Assembly (NCBI GenBank): GCA_003353845.1
Contig: PIVT01000007.1
Coordinates: 27,251 to 91,250, forward strand
DNA length: 64,000 nucleotides
DNA from: Pseudomonadota bacterium
Lineage (GTDB): Bacteria; Myxococcota_A; UBA9160; JADFDR01
Direction: 5' to 3'
Part shown: positions 7,494-15,759 of the stretch, piece by piece
Numbering within the stretch: position 1 is the stretch's first letter
How the letters are laid out: each line of letters opens with the position of its first letter
The notes under the pieces: model-generated
Databases searched by the model: none
The model's input: only the letters and a program-made list of their open reading frames with translations
What the model was told of the DNA's origin: nothing
Made by a program: the position numbers and the translations under genes

Positions 7494-8199
7494 GGGAGCC
7501 CTCCACGCTGCGGACGAACACATCTTCGAGGCTCTCGCCCTCGCCCACGATCACGTCGATCCCCCCTTGAACCACAATCTTTCCCTGCACCATGATGGCG
7601 GCCGTGCTGCACACCCGCTCCATTTCGGAGAGCAGGTGAGAATTCAAGAAGATGGTGAGCCCCTCGCTGCGCAAGTTCTCAAGCACCACGCGTACGTCGC
7701 GCATGCCCAGGGGGTCGAGCCCGGAGCCCGGCTCGTCCAGTACCAGGAGCTTGGGATTGCCGAGGAGGGCGGCGGCCAGGCCCAGCCGCTGGTTCATCCC
7801 CTTGGAGCAGGTGCCTGCCCGCTGCCTTTCCTTCCCAGCCATGCCGACTTTCTCAAGTACCTCCGCAACGCTGCGTTTCGCTTCGGCGCGGGCGAGGCCG
7901 CAGAGGGCGGCGTGCCGCATAAGATATTCGCGACCGGAAAGATAGGAAGGGATGCGATGCTGCTCTGCGAGGTAGCCCACCCGTTTTCGGCACGCAGGGT
8001 CATGCGCGGGGATACCGTCAATCTCGATCTTGCCGGACGAAGGCTGCGAAAACCCCATGAGCATTCGAACCAGCGTGGTCTTGCCCGCGCCATTGGGACC
8101 GAGCAGCGCAAAGACCTCGCCCTTCTCGATGCTGCAGGAGACCTCGTTGACGGCGACGAGTCCGCCGTATCTCTTACTGACCGATTGAATCGAAATCAT
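7486..8199 (-). CDS. ABC transporter ATP-binding protein
   Basis: ATPase partner of the permease at 6684-7493. It has Walker A GPNGAGKTT, a C-S-K-G-M-N-Q-R-L-type signature in place of LSGGQ, Walker B LLVLDEPGSGLDP and the switch histidine in LNSHLL. The closest general type is the exporter ATPase with the CSKGM-like signature seen in Nod/Nos/Nat families. The ATG at 8199 (MISIQSVSKRYGG) is preferred to a TTG three codons upstream. It is the first gene of the ATPase-permease-SDR unit. Confidence 0.9.
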   Translation of the reverse strand: MISIQSVSKRYGGLVAVNEVSCSIEKGEVFALLGPNGAGKTTLVRMLMGFSQPSSGKIEIDGIPAHDPACRKRVGYLAEQHRIPSYLSGREYLMRHAALCGLARAEAKRSVAEVLEKVGMAGKERQRAGTCSKGMNQRLGLAAALLGNPKLLVLDEPGSGLDPLGMRDVRVVLENLRSEGLTIFLNSHLLSEMERVCSTAAIMVQGKIVVQGGIDVIVGEGESLEDVFVRSVEGSHV

Positions 8200-8543
8200 T
8201 TGCCACAACTTTCCCTATCGAGTCGCCCCGAACGAAACGCACCCGCACCTCGGCCAGATAAATCCCTTGCTCGTCACCCGACTCTAACGCGGCGCGCTTG
8301 GGGCGTCAGGGCTTGAGCGTGTTCACGGCACAGGTCGGGGCGAGAAAGCGAGCCCTATGAAGCCTGTTTCAGGCTTTATCACCCTTTTTATCTATAGACT
8401 TCGTGCACCACCATGTTTCGATTTTGAGCGAAGCGCATCTAACCCACTATCTCTACTCCTCGTGACTATCGTCACGCACGGACTGCTCAGAGTCGCTACT
8501 GTGGAGAAACGGTTACCCGGCAAACAAGGTAAAGAGGCCAAGC
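8200..8543. other. gene-free stretch with a small hairpin
   Basis: About 340 bases between the divergently oriented ABC operon and the glycosyltransferase gene. It must contain the promoters for both directions, but none was convincing by eye. A perfect hairpin AAGCCTG-ttt-CAGGCTT (8360-8376), with TTTTT only after a six-base gap, may be a weak terminator. Base composition becomes AT-richer from about 8380 onward, into the glycosyltransferase gene. Confidence 0.4.
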
Positions 8544-9545
8544 TTGGAAATATTTTATACCCGTAATGACTTCCCCGGTTGGCAACCGTTCAATCATCTT
8601 GTTGAACTGTGTGCACGCGTCTTTCAAGCGAACCTGAATGTCCTGCCTGACAAAAAACATTCGCGCTATCAATTGGCAAAGAAATGGATCTCTTCACCCT
8701 CTCACGGCACGGATGATCACGCCCTTTTCCTGGCGAAGAAACCGGGGGATCTGTGTGCATTCATGTCCCTGCCGGAGTTCGATCTGAAGTTTCGCCACCG
8801 CGCCGTCTGGATCATTGACAGTTTCTGGACTGAGATGTGTCCGCCTCCGAGGCTACTGCGCCATTTTGATCTGGTGGCCTATACCCAGAAGGGTGATGCA
8901 GCTTTTTATGAAAAACAAACAAGGGACCGCAGTGTGTTTCTCGGATGGGGTTCTGACGTCCTCCGCTTCGGTTCAGACGAAGGCACGCGCGACGTCGATG
9001 TCATGCGCGTAGGCCGACAGCCCGAAGCCTGGGAAGATGATGAGCAAACCAAAAGAGTATGTGCTCGGCAGGGTCTGCAATTTCATGGGCGTCCACCCTA
9101 CGGGACTGGCCCTGGCAATCAATACGAGAGCCTTATGTCGTTCTATGCGCGCAGCAAATACGTCGTGGCGCACTCCAATCTGGCCGCACCCATGACCTAT
9201 ACGCATCCGACAAAGGAATACATCACCGGACGTTGGACGGATGCCCTGGCGTCGGGAGCAACAGTCGCCGGCGTCCCTCCCCGGAGCGATATGTCTTTGA
9301 ATGAGCTGCTATGGCCTGGAGCTTTATTGGAATTTGACACGGTCGATCTAACCCAGAACATTCAGGACCTGAAAGCTGCAACGGCCAACTGGTCTGCCGA
9401 AAACGCAAGACACAACCACCTAAAAGCCTTGCAAAATCTTGATTGGCGATGGCGCTTAAAAAAACTGGCGGAACGAATGGAGTTCTGTTCGCCCGTGCTG
9501 GACGACGAAATCCACCATTTAAACAACCGGATCGCCAAAGGCTGA
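8544..9545 (+). CDS. glycosyltransferase-like protein
   Basis: A 333-residue protein whose C-terminal half ends with a group-1 glycosyltransferase-like signature (KEYITGRWTDALASGATVAGVPP), where the conserved E and the D-A-L-A-S-G turn bind the sugar nucleotide in related enzymes. The N-terminal half looks like a Rossmann-type acceptor domain but has no diagnostic motif. I infer a GT-B sugar transferase that acts on a surface glycan or secondary metabolite; the donor is unknown. Base composition is AT-richer than the flanking cof genes. It ends 26 bases before the cofD remnant, so it sits at the border of the inserted DNA. Confidence 0.6.
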   Translation: MEIFYTRNDFPGWQPFNHLVELCARVFQANLNVLPDKKHSRYQLAKKWISSPSHGTDDHALFLAKKPGDLCAFMSLPEFDLKFRHRAVWIIDSFWTEMCPPPRLLRHFDLVAYTQKGDAAFYEKQTRDRSVFLGWGSDVLRFGSDEGTRDVDVMRVGRQPEAWEDDEQTKRVCARQGLQFHGRPPYGTGPGNQYESLMSFYARSKYVVAHSNLAAPMTYTHPTKEYITGRWTDALASGATVAGVPPRSDMSLNELLWPGALLEFDTVDLTQNIQDLKAATANWSAENARHNHLKALQNLDWRWRLKKLAERMEFCSPVLDDEIHHLNNRIAKG

Positions 9546-9570
9546 ACCAGGCCCCCTTCAAAAACTCTCC

Positions 9571-9700
9571 AGCATCCCCGAACGAGACGACCTCGGGATA
9601 CGCACGACCATCTGCGATACACTCCTGAGCAAACCCGACGTGGACAACCAACTCGCCAGGGCAACACGGGCCCTCGCAGCAAGCTTACGGAACAGCACCG
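9571..9700 (+). pseudogene. 3' remnant of a second, diverged cofD
   Basis: Reading in the frame ATC CCC GAA (from 9574), the translation I-P-E-R-D-D-L-G-I-R-T-T-I-C-D-T-L-L-S-K-P continues through L-A-A-S-L-R-N-S-T and matches the last 37 codons of intact cofD (24 of 37 residues identical; about 82% DNA identity over 108 bases, with one perfect run of 24). No homology is seen further upstream. It has no stop codon of its own and runs into the cofC start. It shows that cofC-cofE came with a different cofD than the one at 314-1312. Confidence 0.85.
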
Positions 9701-10405
9701 ATGATCGTCGCCCTCATTCCCGTCAAATCCCTCAAGACAGGTAAGTCTCGCCTGCGGGCTTCTTTGCCCGGTGAGGCGATTCCGACACTGAGCTTGGCCA
9801 TGCTGGAAGACGTCGTCGATGCCCTGAAGGCTGTGTCCGATATTGATTCCATTGCCGTGGTCACACCGGATCAAAATGTGGGAGAGGCCGCGACGAAGAT
9901 GGGCGCGCAGGCTTTGGTTCGTCAGGACCCCGGGCTCGATGCTTCCATCGCTATGGCCGCAAAAGAATTGAGCCAGGGGCAACTGCGCGACCGACCGGAT
10001 GAGACTTTAGACTTGCTGGTCATCATGGGAGACTTGCCGGGTGCCAGCAGCGAAGCCATTCAACTGTTCCTGGACCAAGCACGCGAGTTGGGAGAACGCG
10101 GCGTGTTGATCGCCCCCTCCACCGATGGGGGAACCACCATCCTGCTGCGCAAACCATGGGACGCCATGGAAACAGCCTACGGAGCCAACAGCTCCAAGGC
10201 TCATTATGAATTGGCCAAGCGTGCGGGCTTGCCCTGCTCTTTGTTCCATCATCCAGAACTGGCCGTCGACCTCGACGAACCCGAAGACCTTACGGCTTTC
10301 CTGAAACACCATGGTGCGGGTGGCAAAACACGCGCCCTACTCCAACGCCTCCTGCCTCAAGACCAAGAAGATCTGTGCGCCTCCTCCAAGGCGGAAACCT
10401 CATGA
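9701..10405 (+). CDS. cofC: 2-phospho-L-lactate (or PEP) guanylyltransferase CofC (FbiD)
   Basis: It activates the three-carbon acid with GTP to form the GDP-linked donor used by CofD in F420 synthesis. The 234-residue length is typical. Visible are the nucleotidyltransferase opening VALIPVKSLKTGKSRL (residues 3-18), the metal-binding D-L-P-G-A-S segment after V-I-M-G, the S-T-D-G-G-T-T loop and the V-D-L-D-E-P-E-D-L end that is conserved in the family. The start is directly downstream of the cofD remnant. The stop overlaps the cofE start by 4 bases (ATGA), implying coupling. Confidence 0.93.
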   Translation: MIVALIPVKSLKTGKSRLRASLPGEAIPTLSLAMLEDVVDALKAVSDIDSIAVVTPDQNVGEAATKMGAQALVRQDPGLDASIAMAAKELSQGQLRDRPDETLDLLVIMGDLPGASSEAIQLFLDQARELGERGVLIAPSTDGGTTILLRKPWDAMETAYGANSSKAHYELAKRAGLPCSLFHHPELAVDLDEPEDLTAFLKHHGAGGKTRALLQRLLPQDQEDLCASSKAETS

Positions 10406-11208
10406 GCTTGAGCGCGGGCTTCAGTCTCTATCCCTTGCCGGGACTCCCTGAAATCCAACCTGGCGATGACCTGGCAGCAGCGATTCATCAAGCCGCCAAG
10501 AGCGCGGGTTGCCCCTTGAGCGACGGCGTGCTTGCCATATGCCAGAAAGTGGTTTCCAAAGCCGAAGGGCGTGTTGTCCCCTTATCCAAGGTCGTGCCCT
10601 CTGAAGAAGCACTGCGTTTGGCTCGTGAGATGGAGAAGGATCCGCGCCACGTCGAAGTCGTGCTGCGCGAAAGTGCGCGCATCGTTCGCCAAGGCGAGCG
10701 GGTGTTGATCTGCGAAACCCATCACGGTTTCGTGTGCGCCAACGCGGGCGTTGATTTATCCAACGCACCGGCTTCAACATTGGACACCAAACCCGAAGAG
10801 CAAATCGCCGTCTTGTTGCCTGAAGACTGTGATGCCTCGGCACGCGCCTTGCGCCATTCCCTGCAAGAACGTGGATGTACACCCCTTGGTGTGATCATTA
10901 CCGACACCTTTGGACGACCCTGGCGCGAAGCCTTGGTCGATGTGGCGCTGGGCAGCGCTGGCTTGCAACCCGTGGACGACCAACGAGGCGAAAAGGACCG
11001 TGCGGGTCGGGAATTACAGGTAACGACCATGGCCAGCGTCGATCAACTCGCGGCGGCGGCCGGTTTCCTCATGGAGAAAAGTGCGGGCATTCCCGCCGTT
11101 TGGATTTCGGGCCCGGCCATCTCTGAAAAACTTAAGGCCGGTTCATGCGACGCAGAAAAAGGCGTGTCTGATCTACTGCGCACGCCTGAAGAAGATCTGT
11201 TTCGCTAA
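10402..11208 (+). CDS. cofE: coenzyme F420-0:L-glutamate ligase CofE (FbiB N-terminal type)
   Basis: A GTP-dependent ligase that adds the gamma-linked glutamate tail to F420-0. At 268 residues it has only the CofE domain and lacks the nitroreductase-like C-terminal domain of mycobacterial FbiB. The protein starts LPGLPEIQPGDDLAAAI; it contains L-A-I-C-Q-K-V-V-S-K-A-E-G-R-V (active-site region), V-C-A-N-A-G-V-D, and I-T-D-T-F-G-R-P-W-R-E, all family landmarks. ATG at 10402 is chosen because it couples to cofC by a 4-base overlap. The convergent engB gene ends within its last bases. Confidence 0.93.
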   Translation: MSLSAGFSLYPLPGLPEIQPGDDLAAAIHQAAKSAGCPLSDGVLAICQKVVSKAEGRVVPLSKVVPSEEALRLAREMEKDPRHVEVVLRESARIVRQGERVLICETHHGFVCANAGVDLSNAPASTLDTKPEEQIAVLLPEDCDASARALRHSLQERGCTPLGVIITDTFGRPWREALVDVALGSAGLQPVDDQRGEKDRAGRELQVTTMASVDQLAAAAGFLMEKSAGIPAVWISGPAISEKLKAGSCDAEKGVSDLLRTPEEDLFR

Positions 11209-11867
11209 ACGCTTTCGCCCTCATCCTCACCCTCTTTCTCACCCACGACAAACTCGGTCTCTTGCCATTCTTCTCGCTGCGCGATGATGGAATCCAAAGC
11301 TTCCCAAAGTTGGGGAATCCCATCTCCACTCGTCGCTGAAGTCGCCACCACGCGCGATGCCACAATGGCCACTTCACTGCGCAGTTTTTTCAGTCGCTGG
11401 GTACGTGCGTTGGGTTTCAGCTTGTCCGTTTTGGTGAGTGCCAACACCGAGGGCACACCTTGCTCATCGAGCCACGACAAGAGATCTACTTCGTCATCGG
11501 TGACGTCGCGCCGCACATCGTGCAATAAAACCGCTCCCACCAAGGCCTCGCGTACTTCCAAATAGGTTTCGATCAAACGCTTCCACTTCAAACGCTCACC
11601 TTTTGAAACCTGGGCATAGCCGTAACCCGGCAGATCCACAAACAGCAAAGAGCGCTCGGCTCCGCGCACTCGGTAAAAATGGAGTAGTCGGGTTTTGCCT
11701 GGCGTGCTGCTGGTGCGCGCCAGGTTCTTGCGTTTGAGCAAGCGGTTGAGCAGGCTCGACTTACCCACATTGGAACGTCCGAGAAAGGCGATCTCGGGCA
11801 AGCCTTCGTCCGGAAAGCCTTCTACACCCGCTGCGGTCGCTTCCCAATCAGAGGAGAGGACTTTCAT
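11205..11867 (-). CDS. engB: ribosome biogenesis GTP-binding protein EngB (YsxC/YihA)
   Basis: An essential GTPase for large ribosomal subunit assembly. Motifs: G1 GRSNVGKSS (residues 30-38), G2 region with T-P-G-K-T-R, G3 D-L-P-G-Y-G-Y-A, G4 T-K-T-D-K, and G5 S-A-T-S-G-D-G. The 220-residue length is slightly long, because of an acidic C-terminal tail rich in E and G. The start overlaps the aminotransferase stop by 4 bases (ATGA), so the two are cotranscribed. Its end overlaps that of cofE by 4 bases in convergent orientation. Confidence 0.95.
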   Translation of the reverse strand: MKVLSSDWEATAAGVEGFPDEGLPEIAFLGRSNVGKSSLLNRLLKRKNLARTSSTPGKTRLLHFYRVRGAERSLLFVDLPGYGYAQVSKGERLKWKRLIETYLEVREALVGAVLLHDVRRDVTDDEVDLLSWLDEQGVPSVLALTKTDKLKPNARTQRLKKLRSEVAIVASRVVATSATSGDGIPQLWEALDSIIAQREEWQETEFVVGEKEGEDEGESV

Positions 11868-13078
11868 TTTTTACCTCGTGGCTTGCTGGCTCTCGTTTCC
11901 ATGACTTCCGCCTCCAAGGCGGGCAATACCTTCCCCAATCGCTCAAGACCCAAGGCAATGTCCTCCTCGCTGGCGGCAAAGGAAAAGCGCAAGTGGCCTT
12001 CAGCGGCCTGACCATAGTCGATTCCCGGTGTGCAAGCGACATGGGCGCGCTCGAGCAACGCAAAGGCGAGCTTCAGGGAGTCGCCACCAAAGCGGCGTGC
12101 ATCGGCCAGGGCATAAAACGCGCCTTGCGGGAGCGACGGCAAGCCGAAACCCAACTCGCGCAAGCCTTGAATGAGTTGAGTGCGCCGCTGCGCATAGTCA
12201 TCGCGCAGCGCAGCAACACTGGCAGCGCCCTGTTCCAAGGCCGCGACCCCCGCATATTGAACAAAGTGATTGGCCGAAATAAACAAGTTCTGCTGCAACA
12301 CCTGTAGGGGACGCACCGCGTGAAGGGGAGCAATCACATACCCCAAGCGAAATCCTGTCATGGCGTAACGCTTGGAAAACCCGTCCAACACATAGGCATG
12401 ATCCGAAACTGCCAGTGCCGAAGTCGTCTGCACTCCGTCGTACACCAAACCGTCGTAGATTTCGTCGGACACCAGTGGCACGCCGAGGTCGGCCAAATCC
12501 TGCATGGTCTTGCGCTCTTGCACCGCACCCGTGGGATTGGCGGGGGAAGCCACGATGATGGCGCGGGTACGCGGTGTCATGACCGCGCGCACCTGATGGG
12601 GGTCCAGCTGATAGTTCTCTTCCGCACGAGTTGTAATGAGAACGGGCCGTCCACCGGCCACGTGAATGAAGTTGGGATAACAGGAGTAATGGGGAGCGGC
12701 CAGGATCACTTCATCACCGGGATCCACCAAGAGCGAAAAGACCAACTGCATGGCCGCAGACGTGCCGCTAGTCACCAGCACGCGATCCGCCGACACGGGA
12801 ACGCCACTGCGCGCGCTGTGTTCAGCAGCGATGGCTTCACGCAACTCGGGAATCCCCCGACTGTCGGTGTACCGAGTAAACCCTTGGCGCAAGGCGCGCT
12901 CACAAGCGTCTACAGCCGCCTGGGGTGGGGGCGCGCCCGGTTCACCAATCTCCAAATGCACCACGGAGTGCCCTGCGCGCTCCAAGGCAAAGGCACGCTC
13001 CATCACTTCCATGGCCAAAAATGGAGAGATCTCTCGATTGCGCTGTGCAAAATGGGGTAGTTGGAGGGATGGAGTCAT
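11864..13078 (-). CDS. class I/II pyridoxal-phosphate aminotransferase
   Basis: A fold-type I aminotransferase of about 404 residues (AspC/AlaA-like group). Visible: G-E-P motif (LEIGEPGAPPPQ), T-S-G-T-S-A-A-M-Q for cofactor phosphate, N-P-T-G (SPANPTGAV), the S-D-E-I-Y aspartate, and the Schiff-base lysine in the G-F-S-K-R-Y segment. The substrate is not predictable. ATG at 13078 (MTPSLQLPHFAQRN) is preferred, because the usual N-terminal helix follows; the open frame extends 21 codons more. It is the first gene of a two-gene operon with engB, overlapping it by 4 bases. Confidence 0.9.
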   Translation of the reverse strand: MTPSLQLPHFAQRNREISPFLAMEVMERAFALERAGHSVVHLEIGEPGAPPPQAAVDACERALRQGFTRYTDSRGIPELREAIAAEHSARSGVPVSADRVLVTSGTSAAMQLVFSLLVDPGDEVILAAPHYSCYPNFIHVAGGRPVLITTRAEENYQLDPHQVRAVMTPRTRAIIVASPANPTGAVQERKTMQDLADLGVPLVSDEIYDGLVYDGVQTTSALAVSDHAYVLDGFSKRYAMTGFRLGYVIAPLHAVRPLQVLQQNLFISANHFVQYAGVAALEQGAASVAALRDDYAQRRTQLIQGLRELGFGLPSLPQGAFYALADARRFGGDSLKLAFALLERAHVACTPGIDYGQAAEGHLRFSFAASEEDIALGLERLGKVLPALEAEVMETRASKPRGKK

Positions 13079-13272
13079 GGTTTTCGGATACCTGGGAGCC
13101 GGCCTTCTGTCAAGGACAAGGAGGTCGACTAACTGTGGCATGAATCAACCTTTCTTGCCTGTTGCCTCGGCTGTGGGCCAAGGATATTCTCCATCGTCTC
13201 ATATTCGTCACGCACTTGCGTCACGCCGTCGCATTAGAGGCATCACATCAATCAAAAGGTTCGAGAAATACA

Positions 13273-13710
13273 ATGTCCAAAGGTATTCAAATTGCCATCG
13301 GTGCGGCACTTATTCTAGCCGTTATGAGCTGGTTCGGACTCTCCAATATGGACGAGTACCAGTATTTCCAGACTCTGGAAGAATTCCAACAGGTCGAAAT
13401 GTTGGGGAAACGCGCTCGTGTGCACGGTTACGTGCTGCCGGGGTCTATTGATCGCAACCTCGAAGCCAAGACGGTTTCCTTCTCCATTCTCAATGACCCC
13501 CCCCACTCCGGCAAGGGCGCTGAACACGGCACGCTGGACATCGTTTACAATAGCTTGGAAACTCCTGATCTATTTCAGGACGGAGCCGAGGTGGTGGTGG
13601 AAGGGGCGTTACAGCAAGTGGGTTCGAAAACCCGCTTCGATGCTACGCTGGTATTGGCCAAATGCCCGTCGAAATTCGAGGCCGAAGAACGCGACACGGC
13701 TTCCTTATAA
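13273..13710 (+). CDS. ccmE: cytochrome c maturation heme chaperone CcmE, cysteine type
   Basis: Membrane-anchored periplasmic chaperone that carries heme from CcmABCD to CcmF. It has 145 residues: a single N-terminal membrane segment (5-22), then a beta-barrel domain with R-V-H-G-Y-V and F-x-I-x-N-D strands. In place of the usual heme-binding H-x3-Y, the C-terminus reads A-K-C131-P-S-K-F135, a cysteine type known from archaea and some deltaproteobacteria (C-x3-Y), here with phenylalanine instead of tyrosine. The ATG at 13273 is chosen because the membrane anchor follows directly. It leads the ccm cluster. Confidence 0.88.
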   Translation: MSKGIQIAIGAALILAVMSWFGLSNMDEYQYFQTLEEFQQVEMLGKRARVHGYVLPGSIDRNLEAKTVSFSILNDPPHSGKGAEHGTLDIVYNSLETPDLFQDGAEVVVEGALQQVGSKTRFDATLVLAKCPSKFEAEERDTASL

Positions 13711-13794
13711 TACGTGCCCGGCGCAAACCGCCATCGACCTTGCGCAGTTCCCCCTCAGTGGGACTGAGTACCGAGACAAGAGGAGTTGTAAATC

Positions 13795-15759
13795 ATGCCT
13801 GACATAGGCTTTTACGCCATTCGCAGCGCCCTGTTCCTTGCCTTCTTCGGGTTGGGTGCAGGCATTCATGCGGGGCTGATGAGACGCGAAGAGTGGACAA
13901 AGGTATCGGAGCGTTCTCTGTACTTGTGCACTGCGCTCATCGCCCTGGCCATGGGTTGCCTGTTCATCAGTTTCGCCACCCTGGATTTCCAGGTGGCTTT
14001 TGTAGCCAACCACGCGGCGCGCAGCATGAGCCTGCCCTATCGCCTGGCGGCATTGTGGGGAGGGCAAGCGGGCTCTCTCATGCTCTGGTTGTTTATGTTG
14101 CTGGCCTATGGTTCCGCGGCGGTTTTCATCAATCGCAACCAGCACCGACGACTCATGCCCTGGGTAACCGTCACCATGCTGACCAATGCACTCTTCTTCT
14201 TGGTCCTGATCAACTATATTTCAAACCCCTTTGACAAATTGCCACCCGAAATGGTTCTCTCCGACGGCACCGGGCTCAACCCCTTGCTGCAACATCCCGC
14301 CATGCTGATTCACCCGCTCTTCCTCTACGCGGGAATGACCGGCTTCGCCATTCCCTTCTCCTTCGCCTTTGCCGCTTTGGTCACAGGGCAGTTGGGCAAC
14401 GCCTGGCTGAAAACAACACGACGCTGGACCCTCTTCGCGTGGTTCATGCTGAGCATCGGCGTTCTCTTGGGCGGGCGTTGGGCCTATGAGGTACTGGGCT
14501 GGGGCGGCTACTGGGCTTGGGATCCAGTGGAGAACGCTTCTTGCATGCCCTGGATCGCTGCCAGCGCCTACTTGCACTCGGTCATAATTCAAGAAAAACG
14601 CGACATGTTAAAGATTTGGAATATGGTGCTGATTGGCCTCACCTACGGGCTGTGCCTGTTCGGTACGTACATTACGCGTAGCGGACTGGTTTCGTCGGTT
14701 CACTCCTTCGCGCAGTCCAGCACCTTCGGCATCATTTTTGGTTCCTACGTGCTCCTTTTCTTGTTGACCTTTTTCGGGGCGCTCTACCTGCGGCGCGGAG
14801 ATCTCAAGAGCGCACGCAAACTCGAATCTGTTGTCTCGCGGGAAGCCAGCTTCATTTTGAATAACTGGGCCTTCATGGGCCTGCTCATTATCGTGATGTG
14901 GGGAACCATGTTTCCGGTGCTCTCGGAACTCTTTCTCAACAAGAAGATCGCCGTGGGCCCCGCTTGGTTTAGTTTCATGGCCAGCGTACCCGGCGTACTT
15001 TTGCTTTTGCTGACGGGCGTGGGACCGCTGATCGCATGGCGCAAAGCCACACCTTCTCATCTCAAACGACAATTCACCTTTCCTCTCGTTTGGGCTGCGG
15101 TGGTGGGGATTGTCGCCCTGCTGGCTTACGGCAAGATGGACATCTTTAGCTGGTGCGCCTGGACTTTCAGTGGCTTTGTCATCGCCGCCATCCTTCAGGA
15201 ATACACGCGTGCCATTCGCTCACGTAAAAGGCGCTCCAAGCAGAGCGGCTTGCAGGCCCTGCGCTACCTGCTGGTACAAAACCCCTCGCGCTACGGGGGC
15301 TACGTGGTGCACTTGGGCGTGGTCTTTATGATGATTGGCTTCTCGGGCTCAGCCTTTAACAAGGAAGCACTCGAGAATATCCAGGTCGGAGAAGAAATCC
15401 AAATAGAGGATTACTCTCTCACCTATCTCACGGCCGACGTGATCCCCGCCAAACACTACGGGGGCGCGCGAGCGCGCTTCGCATTGCGAAAATCTGGCGT
15501 GGGACTGGCGACCATGACCCCGGAGAAACGGCTATATTGGGTGGAACAGCAACCCGCTTCCATTCCTGCGATTTATGCCACGCTGCGCGAAGATGTGTAT
15601 ATCATCTTGAATCAAATTGAGAGCGATGGTTCAGCCACCTTGAAAGTGCACATCAATCCCTTGGTGAGTTGGATCTGGATCGGAGGATACGTTCTATTGA
15701 TCGGGACCATTATCATTATCTGGCCTCACCCCGAGCGTCAGCAGGGAGCACAGGCATGA
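13795..15759 (+). CDS. ccmF: cytochrome c heme lyase subunit CcmF
   Basis: Large multi-spanning membrane protein (654 residues, about 15 segments) that ligates heme to apocytochrome c. The tryptophan-rich heme-handling WWD motif reads WGGYWAWDPVENASCMPWI (about 236-254), with a conserved histidine-bearing loop nearby and R-S-G-L-V-S-S-V-H-S-F further on. A GAGGAG ribosome site precedes the ATG by nine bases. The stop overlaps the next gene by 4 bases (ATGA). Length and motif order match bona fide CcmF. Confidence 0.96.
   Translation: MPDIGFYAIRSALFLAFFGLGAGIHAGLMRREEWTKVSERSLYLCTALIALAMGCLFISFATLDFQVAFVANHAARSMSLPYRLAALWGGQAGSLMLWLFMLLAYGSAAVFINRNQHRRLMPWVTVTMLTNALFFLVLINYISNPFDKLPPEMVLSDGTGLNPLLQHPAMLIHPLFLYAGMTGFAIPFSFAFAALVTGQLGNAWLKTTRRWTLFAWFMLSIGVLLGGRWAYEVLGWGGYWAWDPVENASCMPWIAASAYLHSVIIQEKRDMLKIWNMVLIGLTYGLCLFGTYITRSGLVSSVHSFAQSSTFGIIFGSYVLLFLLTFFGALYLRRGDLKSARKLESVVSREASFILNNWAFMGLLIIVMWGTMFPVLSELFLNKKIAVGPAWFSFMASVPGVLLLLLTGVGPLIAWRKATPSHLKRQFTFPLVWAAVVGIVALLAYGKMDIFSWCAWTFSGFVIAAILQEYTRAIRSRKRRSKQSGLQALRYLLVQNPSRYGGYVVHLGVVFMMIGFSGSAFNKEALENIQVGEEIQIEDYSLTYLTADVIPAKHYGGARARFALRKSGVGLATMTPEKRLYWVEQQPASIPAIYATLREDVYIILNQIESDGSATLKVHINPLVSWIWIGGYVLLIGTIIIIWPHPERQQGAQA

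Noticed and set aside
7462..8316. A 284-codon open frame on the plus strand
   Set aside because: It is antisense to the ABC transporter ATPase gene and has a low-complexity translation rich in A, H and G.
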